The position numbers and the translations under genes are program-made. From positions 558,001 to 622,000 of the forward strand of contig VNWV01000005.1 of NCBI GenBank assembly GCA_009801085.1: DNA of 64,000 bases, written 5' to 3'. Position 1 is the first letter of the stretch. The number at the start of each line of letters is the position of its first letter. The DNA is from Lasiodiplodia sp. COLG20 (taxonomy: Eukaryota; Ascomycota; Dothideomycetes; Botryosphaeriales; Botryosphaeriaceae). The notes beneath the pieces are model-generated. The model was not told where the DNA came from. It saw only the letters and a list, made by a program, of their open reading frames with translations, and did not search any database. Positions 21,618-33,564 of the stretch are shown in pieces.

Positions 21618-24600
21618 ATGGCCGGTTCCATCAACTATGCTCGCATGCGCGAGCTGACTATGCAAGAGGGCCAGGATGATACCGTCACCGTCAACACCCG
21701 CGCTCTTATCGACAAGGTCTTGGCCCGGTACTCTGCCGAATTTACCACCTTAAGAGAACTGGTCCAGAACGCCGCAGATGCTGGTGCCACCAAGGCCACC
21801 ATCAGGTTGGAGACGGATCCGTCCACGCGTGTGCCCTTGCCACAGACCCAGGATCCGTCCGTCGTGCTCAGACACGTCGTCAAGAACCACACCTTGAGGA
21901 GCCTCGACGTAGCTAATAACGGCAAGCCTTTCACCGATGCCGACTGGTCGCGTCTACGCTGTATCGCCGAGGGAAACCCTGACGAGACCAAAATCGGTGC
22001 TTTTGGCGTCGGCTTCTACTCGGTCTTCAGCGAATGTGACGAGCCTTTTGTGATATCTGGCAACAAGACCAGTAAGTTCCTATCGGACCGTTTGTATGCA
22101 GTACCTTTGCTGACGCTTTGCAGTGGCCTTTTTCTGGAAGGGAAACACTCTCGCCGTCAAATCTTCAACTTTACCTCCTGAGCAGGCCTCGGACAGTACT
22201 CGATTCATCTTAGACTATCGCAAATCCTCTGACAAGAACGGAGATGTGACGCCTTCTCCGGTTCCTGACCTTTTTGAACTGTCCAAATTCCTCACCACCA
22301 GTCTTACCTTTCTCGCATTACAGAACATAGAACTGTACGTTGATGATTTCAGAATACTGCAATTAACCAAGACAACATCTGCTGCTGCTCCAACTTCAAT
22401 ACCGAGCCATATCGGGAGGAAATCCGAGAAAGGACTCATGGAGATCCGCGAAGTCATGCACCAGACAGCAAACATCAAGGCCGAGTGGACCAACGTGATA
22501 GCTTGGGACAGAAAAGACCATACCCAGGACTCCGTGGTTGAAGAGGCAGTGCCCGCCGTACCCAGTTTCAAGGGCTTTTTCGCGAGGTTCAACATCGGCA
22601 CCGCGAGCAAGAGGGAACAGGAGCAAAAGGCAGCCAGAGAGAAGGCAGAAGCGGAGCAAAGAGCAGTTGCGGAAGATGTGGCTGGCATCTCACAAGCAAC
22701 CATTGCCTTGCGTATCAACACTGTCCACATAAACACCAAGGTTCCGAAGATCCTGTCCAGCGAGCTTCTTCGAGCAACCAAGAAACCGCCTCCTCAGCAG
22801 ACTCGCTTAGCTATCTTGACTGCGGATCAGACTAGCCTGGAAACTTCAATAACGGACGCCTCTGGTCTCACCGTGGAGCGCTCTTCCGACCTCTTTGCCT
22901 CCGCTCTGCCAACGAAGAATGGACGTGTCTTCATCGGCTTCCCAACAGGTCAGACGACCGGCTACCAGTGCCATATCTTCGCGCCTTCTCTGATTCCCAC
23001 TGTCGAACGTGAGAGTATTGACCTGTCGAATCGTCACGTCTCAACGTGGAACGAGGCTATGCTCGAAATCGCTGGTATCGCTTGCCGGATGGCGTTTGAC
23101 AGCGGCATGACTACCATCAAAGAAACCCTGTCGAAGGAGTTGGCATCCGCTGGGGCATCCAAACCTACGGTTGATCACATCTCGAAGGTCATTCCTGATG
23201 CGTTGCGACTGTTGAAGCAATGGACCGCTCGAGAAGCTACACCATCTGGTGTGGTAGGAAGATGCGTTGAAGAAGGGTTCTGGAGGGCATCCAAAAAGAC
23301 GGATATGCTCTCAACTAACGGCGTCCTGCCCTGTCAGAATGTGCGCGTCTCAATGCTGAAGCTAGGGTTCCTTCAAGACCTTCCCATGGTTCCCGAACAG
23401 CTCATCGAAGAGACGAGAACCTTCGTCGAGAAAATGCTGAGTCGACGCATTCTGTACTACCTTACAGTAGAGGATATCGTCCAGCGCCTTGAGAACAAAC
23501 CTCTGAGCGAGGAGGAAATGCGCGAGTTCCTCAAGTTCACTGCCCAAATGTCTAATTCTGATACAATCGACGCCAGCGACCTCAAGAAACTCTTTAATGC
23601 CGCAGTGTTGACCGATGGTTCGACTATTATCGCTCTTGGAAGCATCACCTTCTATTTGAATGCTGCCAAGTACCCTCCTGATCTACCCTTTCCGGATTCT
23701 GTCATGCCGTTGAAGTACACAAAGGACTTCACCCGGGCACAACTCGAGGGTTTCGGATGGGAAGAACTCCCTGTGGAGGAATGGATACGCTATCTCTTGG
23801 AGTTCAACCAGCTTAATGGCGGCAAATCACTCACCAAGGATGCCGAGTTTGCCACCTTAGTCCTCAAGGTGATATCTAAGCAGTGGGATCAACTCAGAGC
23901 GCACCAGCGAACCGCGGTGGTCGCGCTTCTCCAGCCTCACACTGTAATGCCTACAAAGAACGGCATGCAGACACCACAGCAGACATATCACCCCAACGTA
24001 AAGCTCTTTGAAGATCTTCCAAACCTCACTGTACCGGGCTTGAAATCAAAATTCCTCGAGGCACTGGGGCTTCGCCAGACCATTGACCTGGACTACGTCT
24101 TCACCCGACTGCTGGCTACTCCTAACAAATCCGCCGACGACAATCAGCCTAAGTGGAGTCACATGGATCTCATTGAATACTTGACGGATGTTCGGGACTC
24201 GATCCCCGCCAAGGATCGCACCGTTCTTGCCGAAAAGCAAATTTGGCCTGTAGAAGACTATGCTGGATTCCGGGGGGACGCGAAGCGGTCGTATAAATTG
24301 CAGCAGATCTATGAGCCAAGCAAGGACAACAAAGCACTCGGTCTTCCGGTCATCAAATGGCGCGCGAATGCAGAGTATAAGTCTATGGACCCGAAGGCCA
24401 AGTTCCTTCGCGACTTGGGTCTGCGAAAGAGCCCGAGCTGGAATGAGGTTATCGACATGGTTCTCGATTCAGCAAAGACAAATGATGCCCAGCAGTACGA
24501 GAAGGTCATGTATCACTTCTTGTCCAATCGCGCGATGTGGCAGAACATTCCGCCAGCCGCGCTAGCAGACAAGAAAATCCTACCTGTGGAGTCTTCTCCT

Positions 24601-26940
24601 TTCCCCTTCCTGGTTCGGCCATCAGAGTGCGTCACAAACTCCGATGCATCCCTCTTTGGGTACAATATTCTGCGCCGTGACATTCAGCCCCATGCAGCCG
24701 TCTTTGGTGTTTCTCGGGACCCTCCAATCGATGCTTGCGCCAGAAAATTGATCAGGTCTCCTCCAGGCAGCAAACAAGAAGCTGCTCTCTACTTCGGATA
24801 CATGGCTGGGAGAATTGCCGACATCCAGAGTCAGCGCCACATTGCGCAGGAGCTTGGTAGTTCTCCAATCGTCCCACTTCCTGGTTCGCAAGGCTCCGTA
24901 AAAGTTAGGCACATTCCACCGCAATCTTGTTTTGTTGGTGAGAGCAAAGAGTTTGGCAACATTCTGAACTTTGTGGACTTCGGAAGTATTGCAAACGCTT
25001 TCTTACGCACTGTTGGCGCCAAAGACCAACCTACCATTCTGGAGCTCGCCCGTATGGTCGTTGAAAATCCTACAAAGGTTTTACAGGAGCTTCAGGCGCC
25101 AAAGTATATGGACTTGCTTCGACAGTTCGCCGTTGAGGAGAAGGAACTCAAGTCGGATAAGAGCGTTTGGGGTGCATTCAAGACCAGGCCAGTGTTGCTT
25201 GCCTTCAAGGATGAACAGCAAGATGGGAAGGCAGCCGCGGAGAAGGAGAAGTCATTACTTGACGGTGATGATGACGACATCGACGACCCTACCATCCAGC
25301 AGGTTCTCGTCAGTGCCACTGCCTCTCAGATTGTCATCCGAGACAATGTGCAGTATTATGGCGTGTTCCGGCACTCGCTCCTGGTTGCTCCCGAGGATGA
25401 AGTTCTTGAACAGTTCTACATGCACCTTGGTGCCGAGAAGCTCAGCGATCGTGTCAACGTTGAGAAGATCGCCGGCAACCCAATCCCTGGTGGAGAGCAC
25501 CAGGCAGCCGCATTGAAGACGCTTCTCATAGAGCGAACGCCGATTTTCCTCGTGTCCTACAGCAAGGACCAAATATACCACGATACACGGTGGTTGGAAT
25601 CAAATCTGGATGTGAAGCTTGTATCATCCCTTACGCACCGCCTTCAGTTGCCGGGACAGCGAGCTGTGTCGCTCAAGACCAGCGCTGGCCTTCTCAGAGT
25701 GAGGTCGAGATTCCAGACGTCAACCATTCTTTACGTTCGTCAGGATTTCGACTTTTACGAAGTCAGCCGCGAGCTCGTGCCGCTCTTGCTAAAGCGCCAA
25801 AACCCAAAGCATGAGGCTTTAATCCTGGAGACGATCTTGAGTAACAGCCTGCGTCGCTTACGAGACAAGGGATATGATGTGCACCGCATTCTCGCCCGTA
25901 AAGAAAGACACAGAGCTCTGGAGCAGGCTAGGCTTGCTGAGGAGGAGAAGCAAAGAATCGCAGAGGAGGAAAGAATTGCAAACGCACCTCCGCCTTATTC
26001 CGAGCCAACATCGACAAAACAGCCTCTTCCTCCAGTGCAGCAACCGCCACAAATTGAGGCGGCTGCCAATGCGGTGCCCCCGAAGACTCCAGAGAAGTCG
26101 ATGCCGAGGATGCCTGGTGCTTTTGACTCACCTGAGCACGACGTACCGGACAACCAGGTCCAACGTCGCTCAAGTATCGAATCAGCCTCCAACAACAACC
26201 GCCGCAGCAAGTTCATGTCGAACTTCACCAAAGCCTTCGAAAATCTAACTGCTGGCAACAACCGCTCCAGCATTTCGGCTCCAGGCGCCAGCAACACCAC
26301 CAGCGCCGGCGGTGGTGGGCAGTCCCGGCCTAGCGACCCTAACAACATGTCGAGCGACATCAGGGCCAATCTAGAGTCGGCGCTGCAGAAGTGCCGGGCG
26401 CACAACTCGCCACACGTACAGTCGGAGGCGCGGACGCGCGACATCGACGAAGCGCGCGGGTCATACTGCGACAGCAGCACGAGCAAGGACCTGTCGCGCT
26501 GGATCCCGTCGCACCAGGGCACCGGCATCGCCGTCTACCTCGCCAACAACCCTGTCCGCCCCGTCCCGACGGGCGACCCGGCCTTCCTCGCCGGCATCGA
26601 CGCCTTCGCCAACCTTGTGCTCCGCATCGGCGGCTCCGTCTTCGGCCTCGGCAATGCGCCCGGCGTGCTCAACATCTTCTACGAGGAGACGAGCAGCACC
26701 ATTGCGTTCAACCAGGGCGGCGCGCTGTTCTTCAATTATCATTACTTCTTGACGCTACATAATACTGCAATGGACGCGAGTGAGGGAAAGAGGGATGCGC
26801 ATATCTTCTGGTGGGAGGCGTTCTGTCACGAGATTGCGCACAATTTGGCTCAGGAGCATAGTGCGCAGCACGTTTTCTATGAGGGAAGTTTTGTGAAGGC
26901 GACGTTCGCCAGTATGTCAAGGCTGGTTGGGGGCATGTAG
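21618..26940 (+). CDS. Giant GHKL (Hsp90-like) ATPase, DUF3684 / sacsin-Nov-like, with C-terminal HExxH
   Basis: Exons 21618-22071 and 22124-26940 (52-nt intron, GTAAGT/TTTGCAG) give 1756 aa. I prefer the ATG at 21618 (context GCCATGG) over an in-frame ATG 45 nt upstream. The N-terminus is an Hsp90-type ATPase fold: N-box ELVQNAADAG (Glu47, Asn51, Asp54), a 'VANNGKPF' loop in the G1 position and KIGAFGVGFYSVF as the glycine-rich lid box. This arrangement resembles sacsin and Nov proteins. In fungi such proteins carry DUF3684. The middle is long and largely helical; residues about 1310-1345 are a charged coil; about 1350-1500 is Pro/Ser/Asn-rich linker. The C-terminal about 200 aa form a separate module ending in HEIAHNLAQEH (1720-1730). 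Cellular function is unknown; a chaperone-like role is inference. The gene is divergent from TRS120. Confidence 0.9.
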
Positions 26941-29900
26941 GTGAATGTTCTTTTTGGTCATTATTAGAAGCGCATGGTATGGTAGACTGTCCTCGATTTT
27001 GCCTGCTTAGATTTCCTTTTTGTTCTTTGTTGCATCTGGTCTGCTGTTTCTTGCAAGAAGGGAGTGGAGATAGTAGAAGAAGAACTGAGGCATTGAATCA
27101 CGTGCTCAAGCTTGTAGATGAGTTAGGTACAGCACGAAATAGACCATCTGCTGGAGTTGGCAGAAATGTTACGAGAAAAAGACACTTCACTCCGTTATTT
27201 CCCGGTCCCACGTTTCCTTTGTTCCTCATTGTTTTCTCCGCTATGCTACGACACCGTCCACGCAAGCTTTTTCAGCCGCATGCAACATGGTCAGCTTTTT
27301 CCTCGTCCGAGATGTCCAAAATATAAGACACCGAGCAGGTGGTGGCTTTGTTGGACGAATGGGACGCGTCCATTGAATGAGATATCCAACCCGGTTCTCA
27401 GCATGCACGTCCCCCTCTCTTTCTCTCACGGACAAGCACTATACGGCTCTTTGAAGAGGCGGGCCAAGCGGTCCACCGATATGGTGCGGTCTGTTACAAC
27501 CTTAGCTCGGCGGTATGCACGGCCATCAGCTTTGTTTGGCGTCTATCCGACGAGTTTCGTGATGACGGGAAAGAATTGTGATTTTTGATGCTGTGCGTGT
27601 GACAGCTGGTAGGCCTAAGGCTTGAGTGACTCGGCCTGAAAAAAAAAAAAAGTTTGACGTTTGACAATCTGTTGGCTTTTCTCGGCAAGACGAACGGCCT
27701 GTTTTTGGCTTCGTTGCGTAGCAGTGGCGTAAGCATGACAGGGCGGAGTGACGTCGGGGGCGGGGTGACGACGACGACGACGAAGAACGGCTGTTGGTTA
27801 TGTGAGACTTGAAAGTTGGGGGAAGGGATGGGGTGGAGGTGGATTGTTGTTGCCGTTCTTTGTCGATGGCTGGCTGCTTAAGGAAAAGTAGGAAAGCGGG
27901 CGGGTTGAGGAGATGGGTAGTGGGAGGTGGTCATGAATAAAGCGAGCCGAGATACTATAATTGATCGTCTGGACAGCTTCAGTAGTGTTATGTAACTGGG
28001 TGGATTAAACGTTCTGGCCATGGTCTCATCTTGATCGCTCTATCGCGAGGCCAGGCCCAGTCGAAGAAAGTAGGTCTGGATTGATCCGAGAAAAGGACTT
28101 CTGGTAGCCTCTCTCACACAATCAGCGCATTCGACGGGGGCCTGACCTTAATTTTGATTAAGCAAGTTGACAGCACAAAGGACAACCCGCCGCTGACGCA
28201 GGTACACCTGACTGGTTCTGCCCTCGACACGGCACCGCGGCAATCACTTGAAGTGTTATCGATAGCAGCAGCTTTCTATTTCAGCTATTACGAGAGCAGG
28301 CGCACTCGATCGGGACTTCTCGTCAGTGATCCTTCCATCGGCGCAGCTGAGTGCTTGGCGATGTTCCTTTCTCAGCTTACTTCAGAACATATCTCACCAC
28401 AACCCCTATTAGAATCTGGCGTCTATCTTTGCGGTAATTCCAGCCAAACTTCTGAAACGGGCGCCCGGTATGTTGGCGCTTGTGCGACAAGAGGCGGCCC
28501 AGAACAGTTCCAGACTGCAGCAAGAGCTTCCGTACGAGCGGGAGTCGTGCAGGAAACATGCCCGTGCGTTGGGACCGGAGAGAGCTATGTAGAGGAGGGG
28601 CGATAATGCGCCCGGCGCAGCAGATGGAATTCGTTATATTGAGCACTGTTAAAATTCCAATCCCGGATCGGCGTGCGTCGGACAGGGCAGATATTAGCGA
28701 CTGTGGCTTGATGATCGCCGGCGTTTAAGATTTTGCTTCTCGCTGCAGATATAGTGATTGGAGACAAACCTCGCTCGCGTAGATCAGCAATTAGAGAGCG
28801 ATGCGATGCGATGCGATGCAGCGCGGAGGACAAGCTGCGGCGCTGCGGTAGCACCCGCGCCGCTGCATGTCTTTGCTGCAACTACTTGGTAATCACCGTG
28901 GCCGTGAAACTAGCACAGGGTTATTTTTCGAATCAGTATCATCCAATGTTCGGAGTGGGTGATTCAGATAGCCACAGGAATGTTGTCGTGGTGTCGCTCC
29001 GGCCGAAGCATCCGAAGCGTAGGCCATTCGGATGCAAGCCACGACGCATTGTTCGCGGACGAGAGCACAAGGCAGCCGACACGGTGTTGGTGAGGCGCGT
29101 CATGGGTGTGGTGATGGGTTAGGGGCAGCATCGGACGGAGGCAAGCGTCGGGGAGTGCTCGTGTCGCAAGTGTGTGCAACCTTGGATTCCCCTCTCCTTT
29201 CTGTTTCATCAGTGGTAGCGTTTCAGCGGCCAGGCGTGAGGAATGCGGGGACGCGGCCGTTTCAGGGACGGATTCAGGCTCCGGCTGCTGCGAAGGGCGA
29301 GTCTTTGTGAGAGGTCAGTCTTGTTCTCTGGTGCCCGGTAAGGCCATGGGAGAGATCACGCGTTGTTCTGCGGCCCAAAGTGCCTTGCATATCTGCACGT
29401 CATGCTGACGCCGCGCATGAGCTTGTTACCGCCTGTCCGCTGCAGCGGATCACCGCAGAAAGTCCTCGAGCAGAGCAAATGCGCTGCATTCTGCCCGTCC
29501 CCCCAGTGACACGGCGAGCCGCGCATGCGCGCAACGGACGTCGCCCGCTGGACTACGTCTCAATATTCTAGCCGCGGGCGCATACTGAAGGATTCAATGC
29601 AGTGGCGCAGTGACAGGTCGCAAGGTGGCCTCAGAAAGCAGCGCAGCGGATGGGGCAGGAATGGCGAGGACAGGGCACGGCCCTGGCCTGCACGCATAAC
29701 GCGACCGTCCGAGATGAGGGAAACACGGAGTCCCGGGCTGAGGCCAATCAGGACCCGCTCGGGAGGGCCGTAGGGCAGCAGGCCCCGGCCGCTGATCATT
29801 GTAGCTGGAGCTGACGCTGGAGCCAGGCCTCGCGCGAGCCTGGCCCAAGACCTGTCCAAGCAACAAACGCCGCTGCCGCCGCCGCGAGCCTCAATCAAAC

Positions 29901-30411
29901 AACTACGCTCCAGCCCATGCGATACAACCTGGCGAGCGCGAGAGCGAGGTGGGCGGGCAAGCGTGGTTGCTGCTAAGGGGGATCCAGACATGCAGCGCAT
30001 GCTCAAGCGCAGAGCCGACCCAAGCTGTCGGCGACGCGTGGACGTATAAACCAGCGGCTCTGCCAGAATTCTTCGCGTGAGCCCAGCTCGTGTCGTCACC
30101 GCTTCCCTGCTCTGCTGCGTTCGAGCCCCCGCGGACCGTCGCCCGCCCGCCGTTCCTTCCCGCTCTACCCTCCGCCGCCGTCCGCACCCGCCTAAACAGG
30201 AAGGCACCCCAGCTAAGCGAGCGCTAGCGCGCCTGGCCGCCTATTTCTTCCCTCCAACTGCGCTTGCTCTTGCTCCTCTTCTTCCTCCTCATCCTTCTTT
30301 TACCCATCCACACTCCCTTGCAACTTCCGCTTTCTTCACTCAGTCGTTCCTTCCTTTGTGCGCCTCGGTCGTACACCCTTAGGTCCTCTCGCTGTGCTTG
30401 AGGCCGTCCAC
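26941..30411. other. Long region without a recognisable gene
   Basis: About 3.5 kb between the DUF3684 gene and the CAP gene. It contains (GAC)5 at 27767-27784, (GATGC)4 at 28800-28819 and an A-run near 27639-27651. After about 29500 the sequence is GC-rich and open in several frames on both strands. None of the frames shows a domain, signal peptide or coherent splice sites. It may hold a long promoter for the CAP gene or a non-coding RNA; I can support neither. Confidence 0.4.
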
Positions 30412-30600
30412 GTAAGTCTACAACACCACTGACCTCATCACTGACCTCACTCACCTCGTCCCACCTGTCCATCACCTTTTGCCTCACTCGCCGGCCTCCT
30501 GCTTCACTCCCGCTGTCGTATATAAGTTGCTGCTTTCACTCTCTTTCAACCCCATCGGTCACCTCGTCCAAGCTCTTTCATCCCCTTACCTAACCTTCAG
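30412..30600 (+). other. Possible 5' UTR intron of the CAP-protein gene
   Basis: A consensus GTAAGT donor at 30412 and a CTAACCTTCAG acceptor ending at 30600 bracket a pyrimidine-rich 189-nt segment 34 nt upstream of the start codon. The branch-to-acceptor distance is very short, so another acceptor may be used. Confidence 0.35.
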
Positions 30601-30634
30601 CCTTAGTCCTTCTCATTACATTCGACAAGTCGCC

Positions 30635-31687
30635 ATGCGCTTCTCGGCTTTGATTGCCGGCGGCCTGGCTGCCCTGGCCACGGCGGCTCCGGTCATGGTC
30701 ACCCGCACTGTTGTCAAGGTCGTCACCCACCATGGACCCAGGCCCACCGACTTCGTCAACAAGCACGTAGAGCCCCCTCATGTCGTCGTCATCACCAAGG
30801 CTGTTACCATTACCAACTCGCGCCCTCCCGTCGTCTTCCTCAGCACGGCCAAGCCTACTCTCCCGCTCCAGTCCAGGCCCCCCTCCATCCCTTCGACTGC
30901 CATCTCCTACCAGGGTGCTGCTGTCTCCAAGGAGGTCCAGCCCCCTGCCTACACGGCCCGTGCCAGTTCCGGTTCTAGCAGCAACGGTGTGGGTAGCGAC
31001 TGCGGTGCTCTTCACCCTCAGGACCCCCAGCTCTGCCAAGATTCGCTGGATGCTCACAACCGTCACCGTCGCAACCACACCGTTCCCGAAATGAAGTGGT
31101 CCAAGGACTTGTTCCAGAGCGCCTTCTTCGTTGCCTCGCGCTGCAACTTCAGCCACCTCATGTAAGTGTGCCATCTTCCTCCTCTTGAAATGACTCAAGC
31201 TGACCAGACTCCAGGGACTACAACGGTGGAGGCTATGGCCAGAACCTTGAGATTGGCAGTCCTAGGGGCGAGATCCAGAGGGCCATCACCAATGGCTGGT
31301 ACAACTCGGAGGTTGGCTACTGGCCCGACGAGTACTATGGCCAGCCGACGCCCCCCGACATGATCGACCCCTCCAGCACGACTTGGGAGCGCTACGGTCA
31401 CTTCACTCAAGTCATCTGGGCCGACTCGGACGAGGTCGGATGCGCCCAGGCTGAGTGCCCCAGGCTCGGATGCAGCCCCTCCATGGACGAGTGCCATGAC
31501 GGCTACCTTCCCGACGGCAAGTACGGCCGTTATCTGACGGTCTGCAACTACAAGAGTGCCGGTTAGTCACCCGGATTTCCCGAACGTTAAGCACCTACTG
31601 ACACATGTGCCAGGCAACGTCAAGGGCGCCTTCGACAAGAACGTCATCCGCCCTCCCGTGGACGAGGAGACCTATGTGGCCGTCTAA
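30635..31687 (+). CDS. Secreted CAP-domain protein (SCP/PR-1/Pry family)
   Basis: Three exons, 30635-31161, 31215-31561 and 31614-31687, give 315 aa. The start is the ATG in context GTCGCCATGC. Residues 1-18 are a clear signal peptide (MRFSALIAGGLAALATAA). Residues 19-125 are Pro/Thr/Val-rich and probably extended or O-glycosylated. The CAP domain fills about 130-305: 'DAHNRHRRNH' holds the first histidine, NLEIG and HFTQVIW (238-244) are family signatures, and paired Cys residues follow ('GCAQAECPRLGC', 'TVCNY'). Family role: extracellular; yeast Pry proteins bind and export sterols and fatty acids, and fungal members occur in host interaction. Which applies here is not known. Phase closes across both introns, one of which splits the codon before 'DYNGGGYGQN'. 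Confidence 0.93.
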
Positions 31688-33564
31688 GTTCGTTGACCAC
31701 CAGTACATTCCTTTGCAGTACAGGAGTGAAGACAGTTCCCGGCGTACCCTTCTCTTTTCAATGGGGATACCTTATGGGAGGGTCAGTGCTATTTCAGCGT
31801 AGTGGTTTTCTTTCCTTCTTTTCTCTGTCAATTCTCAGATCCTCGGGCCTCTTTCTCATTTCAAGAAGTCGGAATCGGGGCTTCTTGCAGTATCACAGAT
31901 CAAGCAGGCTTCGAGAGTAGGCTCAGAGGGAGGCACCTTTACTTCATGGTACACACTTTTTTTTCACAGCCGGTGGAGCGTGAGGGATTCTTTGGACTGA
32001 ATCAGATATGAGAAATGACAGGATACCCGTCAACGAGTGGTTCTTTCATTGAGTGACAACGGTGACGAAGTCGTGCAACACGGACGATGACTTGAGGTTG
32101 GAATCGAATTAGTCGGTCTAATCTCAAGAGGCTTAGCGTGGAATAGGCCGGCCAATGGAAATGCTGGCATCACGCACACACAACCATGCCTTAACGACGC
32201 GTCCGCTTTCTCTTCCTGTCGCTTGCTGTCACACAGAAGTAAACAGATTCATGCGCTCGATCATCTTGATATCATTTTTTAAAATTCTTACGTTTATTGC
32301 TCGGCCGAGCAGCTCCGCATAATAATGACCTTGAAACTTACGTCTAATGACCAATGGTACTACAGCTGTACCATTTCTACTGACTCTATTTTAGATCATG
32401 CAATACTTCGAACATACCCTTCCGTTAATCGACGCTAGCTATATATCTCTTTCGGTTCAAATTTTCCTTGGGATTCGGCAATAAACTAGAGTAATCTAAA
32501 ACGAGATTTTACTTCATTCTGGACTACGAGCTGATCCGCGCGCTACGTTCCGCATTTCCTTCCAGACCGTTTGACAGCAAATGTCCATCTTGACTCCCTT
32601 GCGTCTGCCTTATTCTAGCTTACCGCGCACAAGGCAAATGGAGAGCGTCATCGGTATCACGAACTTCTGGCCCAGATCTTCATGACGCGGCCACGTGGGA
32701 TGGTTTTGTCTTACGGTTGAGTGCGGAACGGATACAGATTGAGTCCTCCTACGAATTTGCGCGCCAAGGAGCGGCAAGGGATGGGAACCAGGAGTGAGGA
32801 CTAGTCTGCAGTAAGCTACATATGGTTGCCTTGACCCGCAGCGCAATGCGCAGAGTCGACCTTCGCGAACCGCGGCAAGCCGAGCAGTGCGAACAAGTTC
32901 TTTGCTCGGCTCCTTCAGGCATCGTGGCGTCTGGCTGTGGAAGCTGAAGACTGATTCTGCGAGTTTCTGAGAATCACTCGGGAAGAATAAATCTTGAAAC
33001 TAGTGTTCGTGCTCTTTCTCACCTACAGGAAAGACTACATTGAGGCTTTTGTCCTGAGCTTTACTCGTATGTCCATTACATGATTGTTACTAGCAGATAT
33101 TCAGTTCCTACAGTCGGCTTATTACTAAAATATTTTACTCTCTACGTTCGGGTCGTAAGCAGAGGCAGGCCGCCGGAGGCCCGCCTCTTCTGTCTCCGAT
33201 ATTACATCAATACCTGGCCTATGGCACTTCCCCTCTCGCCTTCTCGCACAAGACTTGGCTTGATCAGCATGCTGCGTAGACTCCAAACACCGTTAATATG
33301 CATATCTGCTATAACCGGATATCAACAACACCGCCTCCTCGTATCCAACCAACAGGCGAAGAGAAGCAAAACAAACACAATCATCATCATTATCCCCAAT
33401 CATTCCCTACAGAAAACCAAGAATCGTCAAGCAGCCAGCCCAGCCTAACGCCGCACCTTTTTTGCCTCGTTCAGAACCGAAAAACCCGGCCGGACAAATC
33501 AAACCCCCCATCCTTCCCTCTCACTAATCAAAGACCGCGGCCGTCAGCCTCGTAGTAGGGCATT
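31688..33564. other. AT-rich intergenic region, CAP gene / GCP2 gene
   Basis: About 1.9 kb, notably more AT-rich than the flanks around 32240-32530 and 33060-33440. It has a 10-bp perfect palindrome (TACAGCTGTA, about 32360) and no supported gene. It contains the 3' ends of two convergent genes. Confidence 0.45.

Noticed and set aside
29560..30207. 215-codon open frame upstream of the CAP gene
   Set aside because: Sits in GC-rich promoter-like sequence, overlaps other chance frames and shows no domain or splice context.
31688..33564. RIP-degraded transposon remnant in the AT-rich spacer
   Set aside because: AT enrichment is real but mild. I could find no terminal repeats, no broken transposase or polymerase motifs and no second copy in the window.
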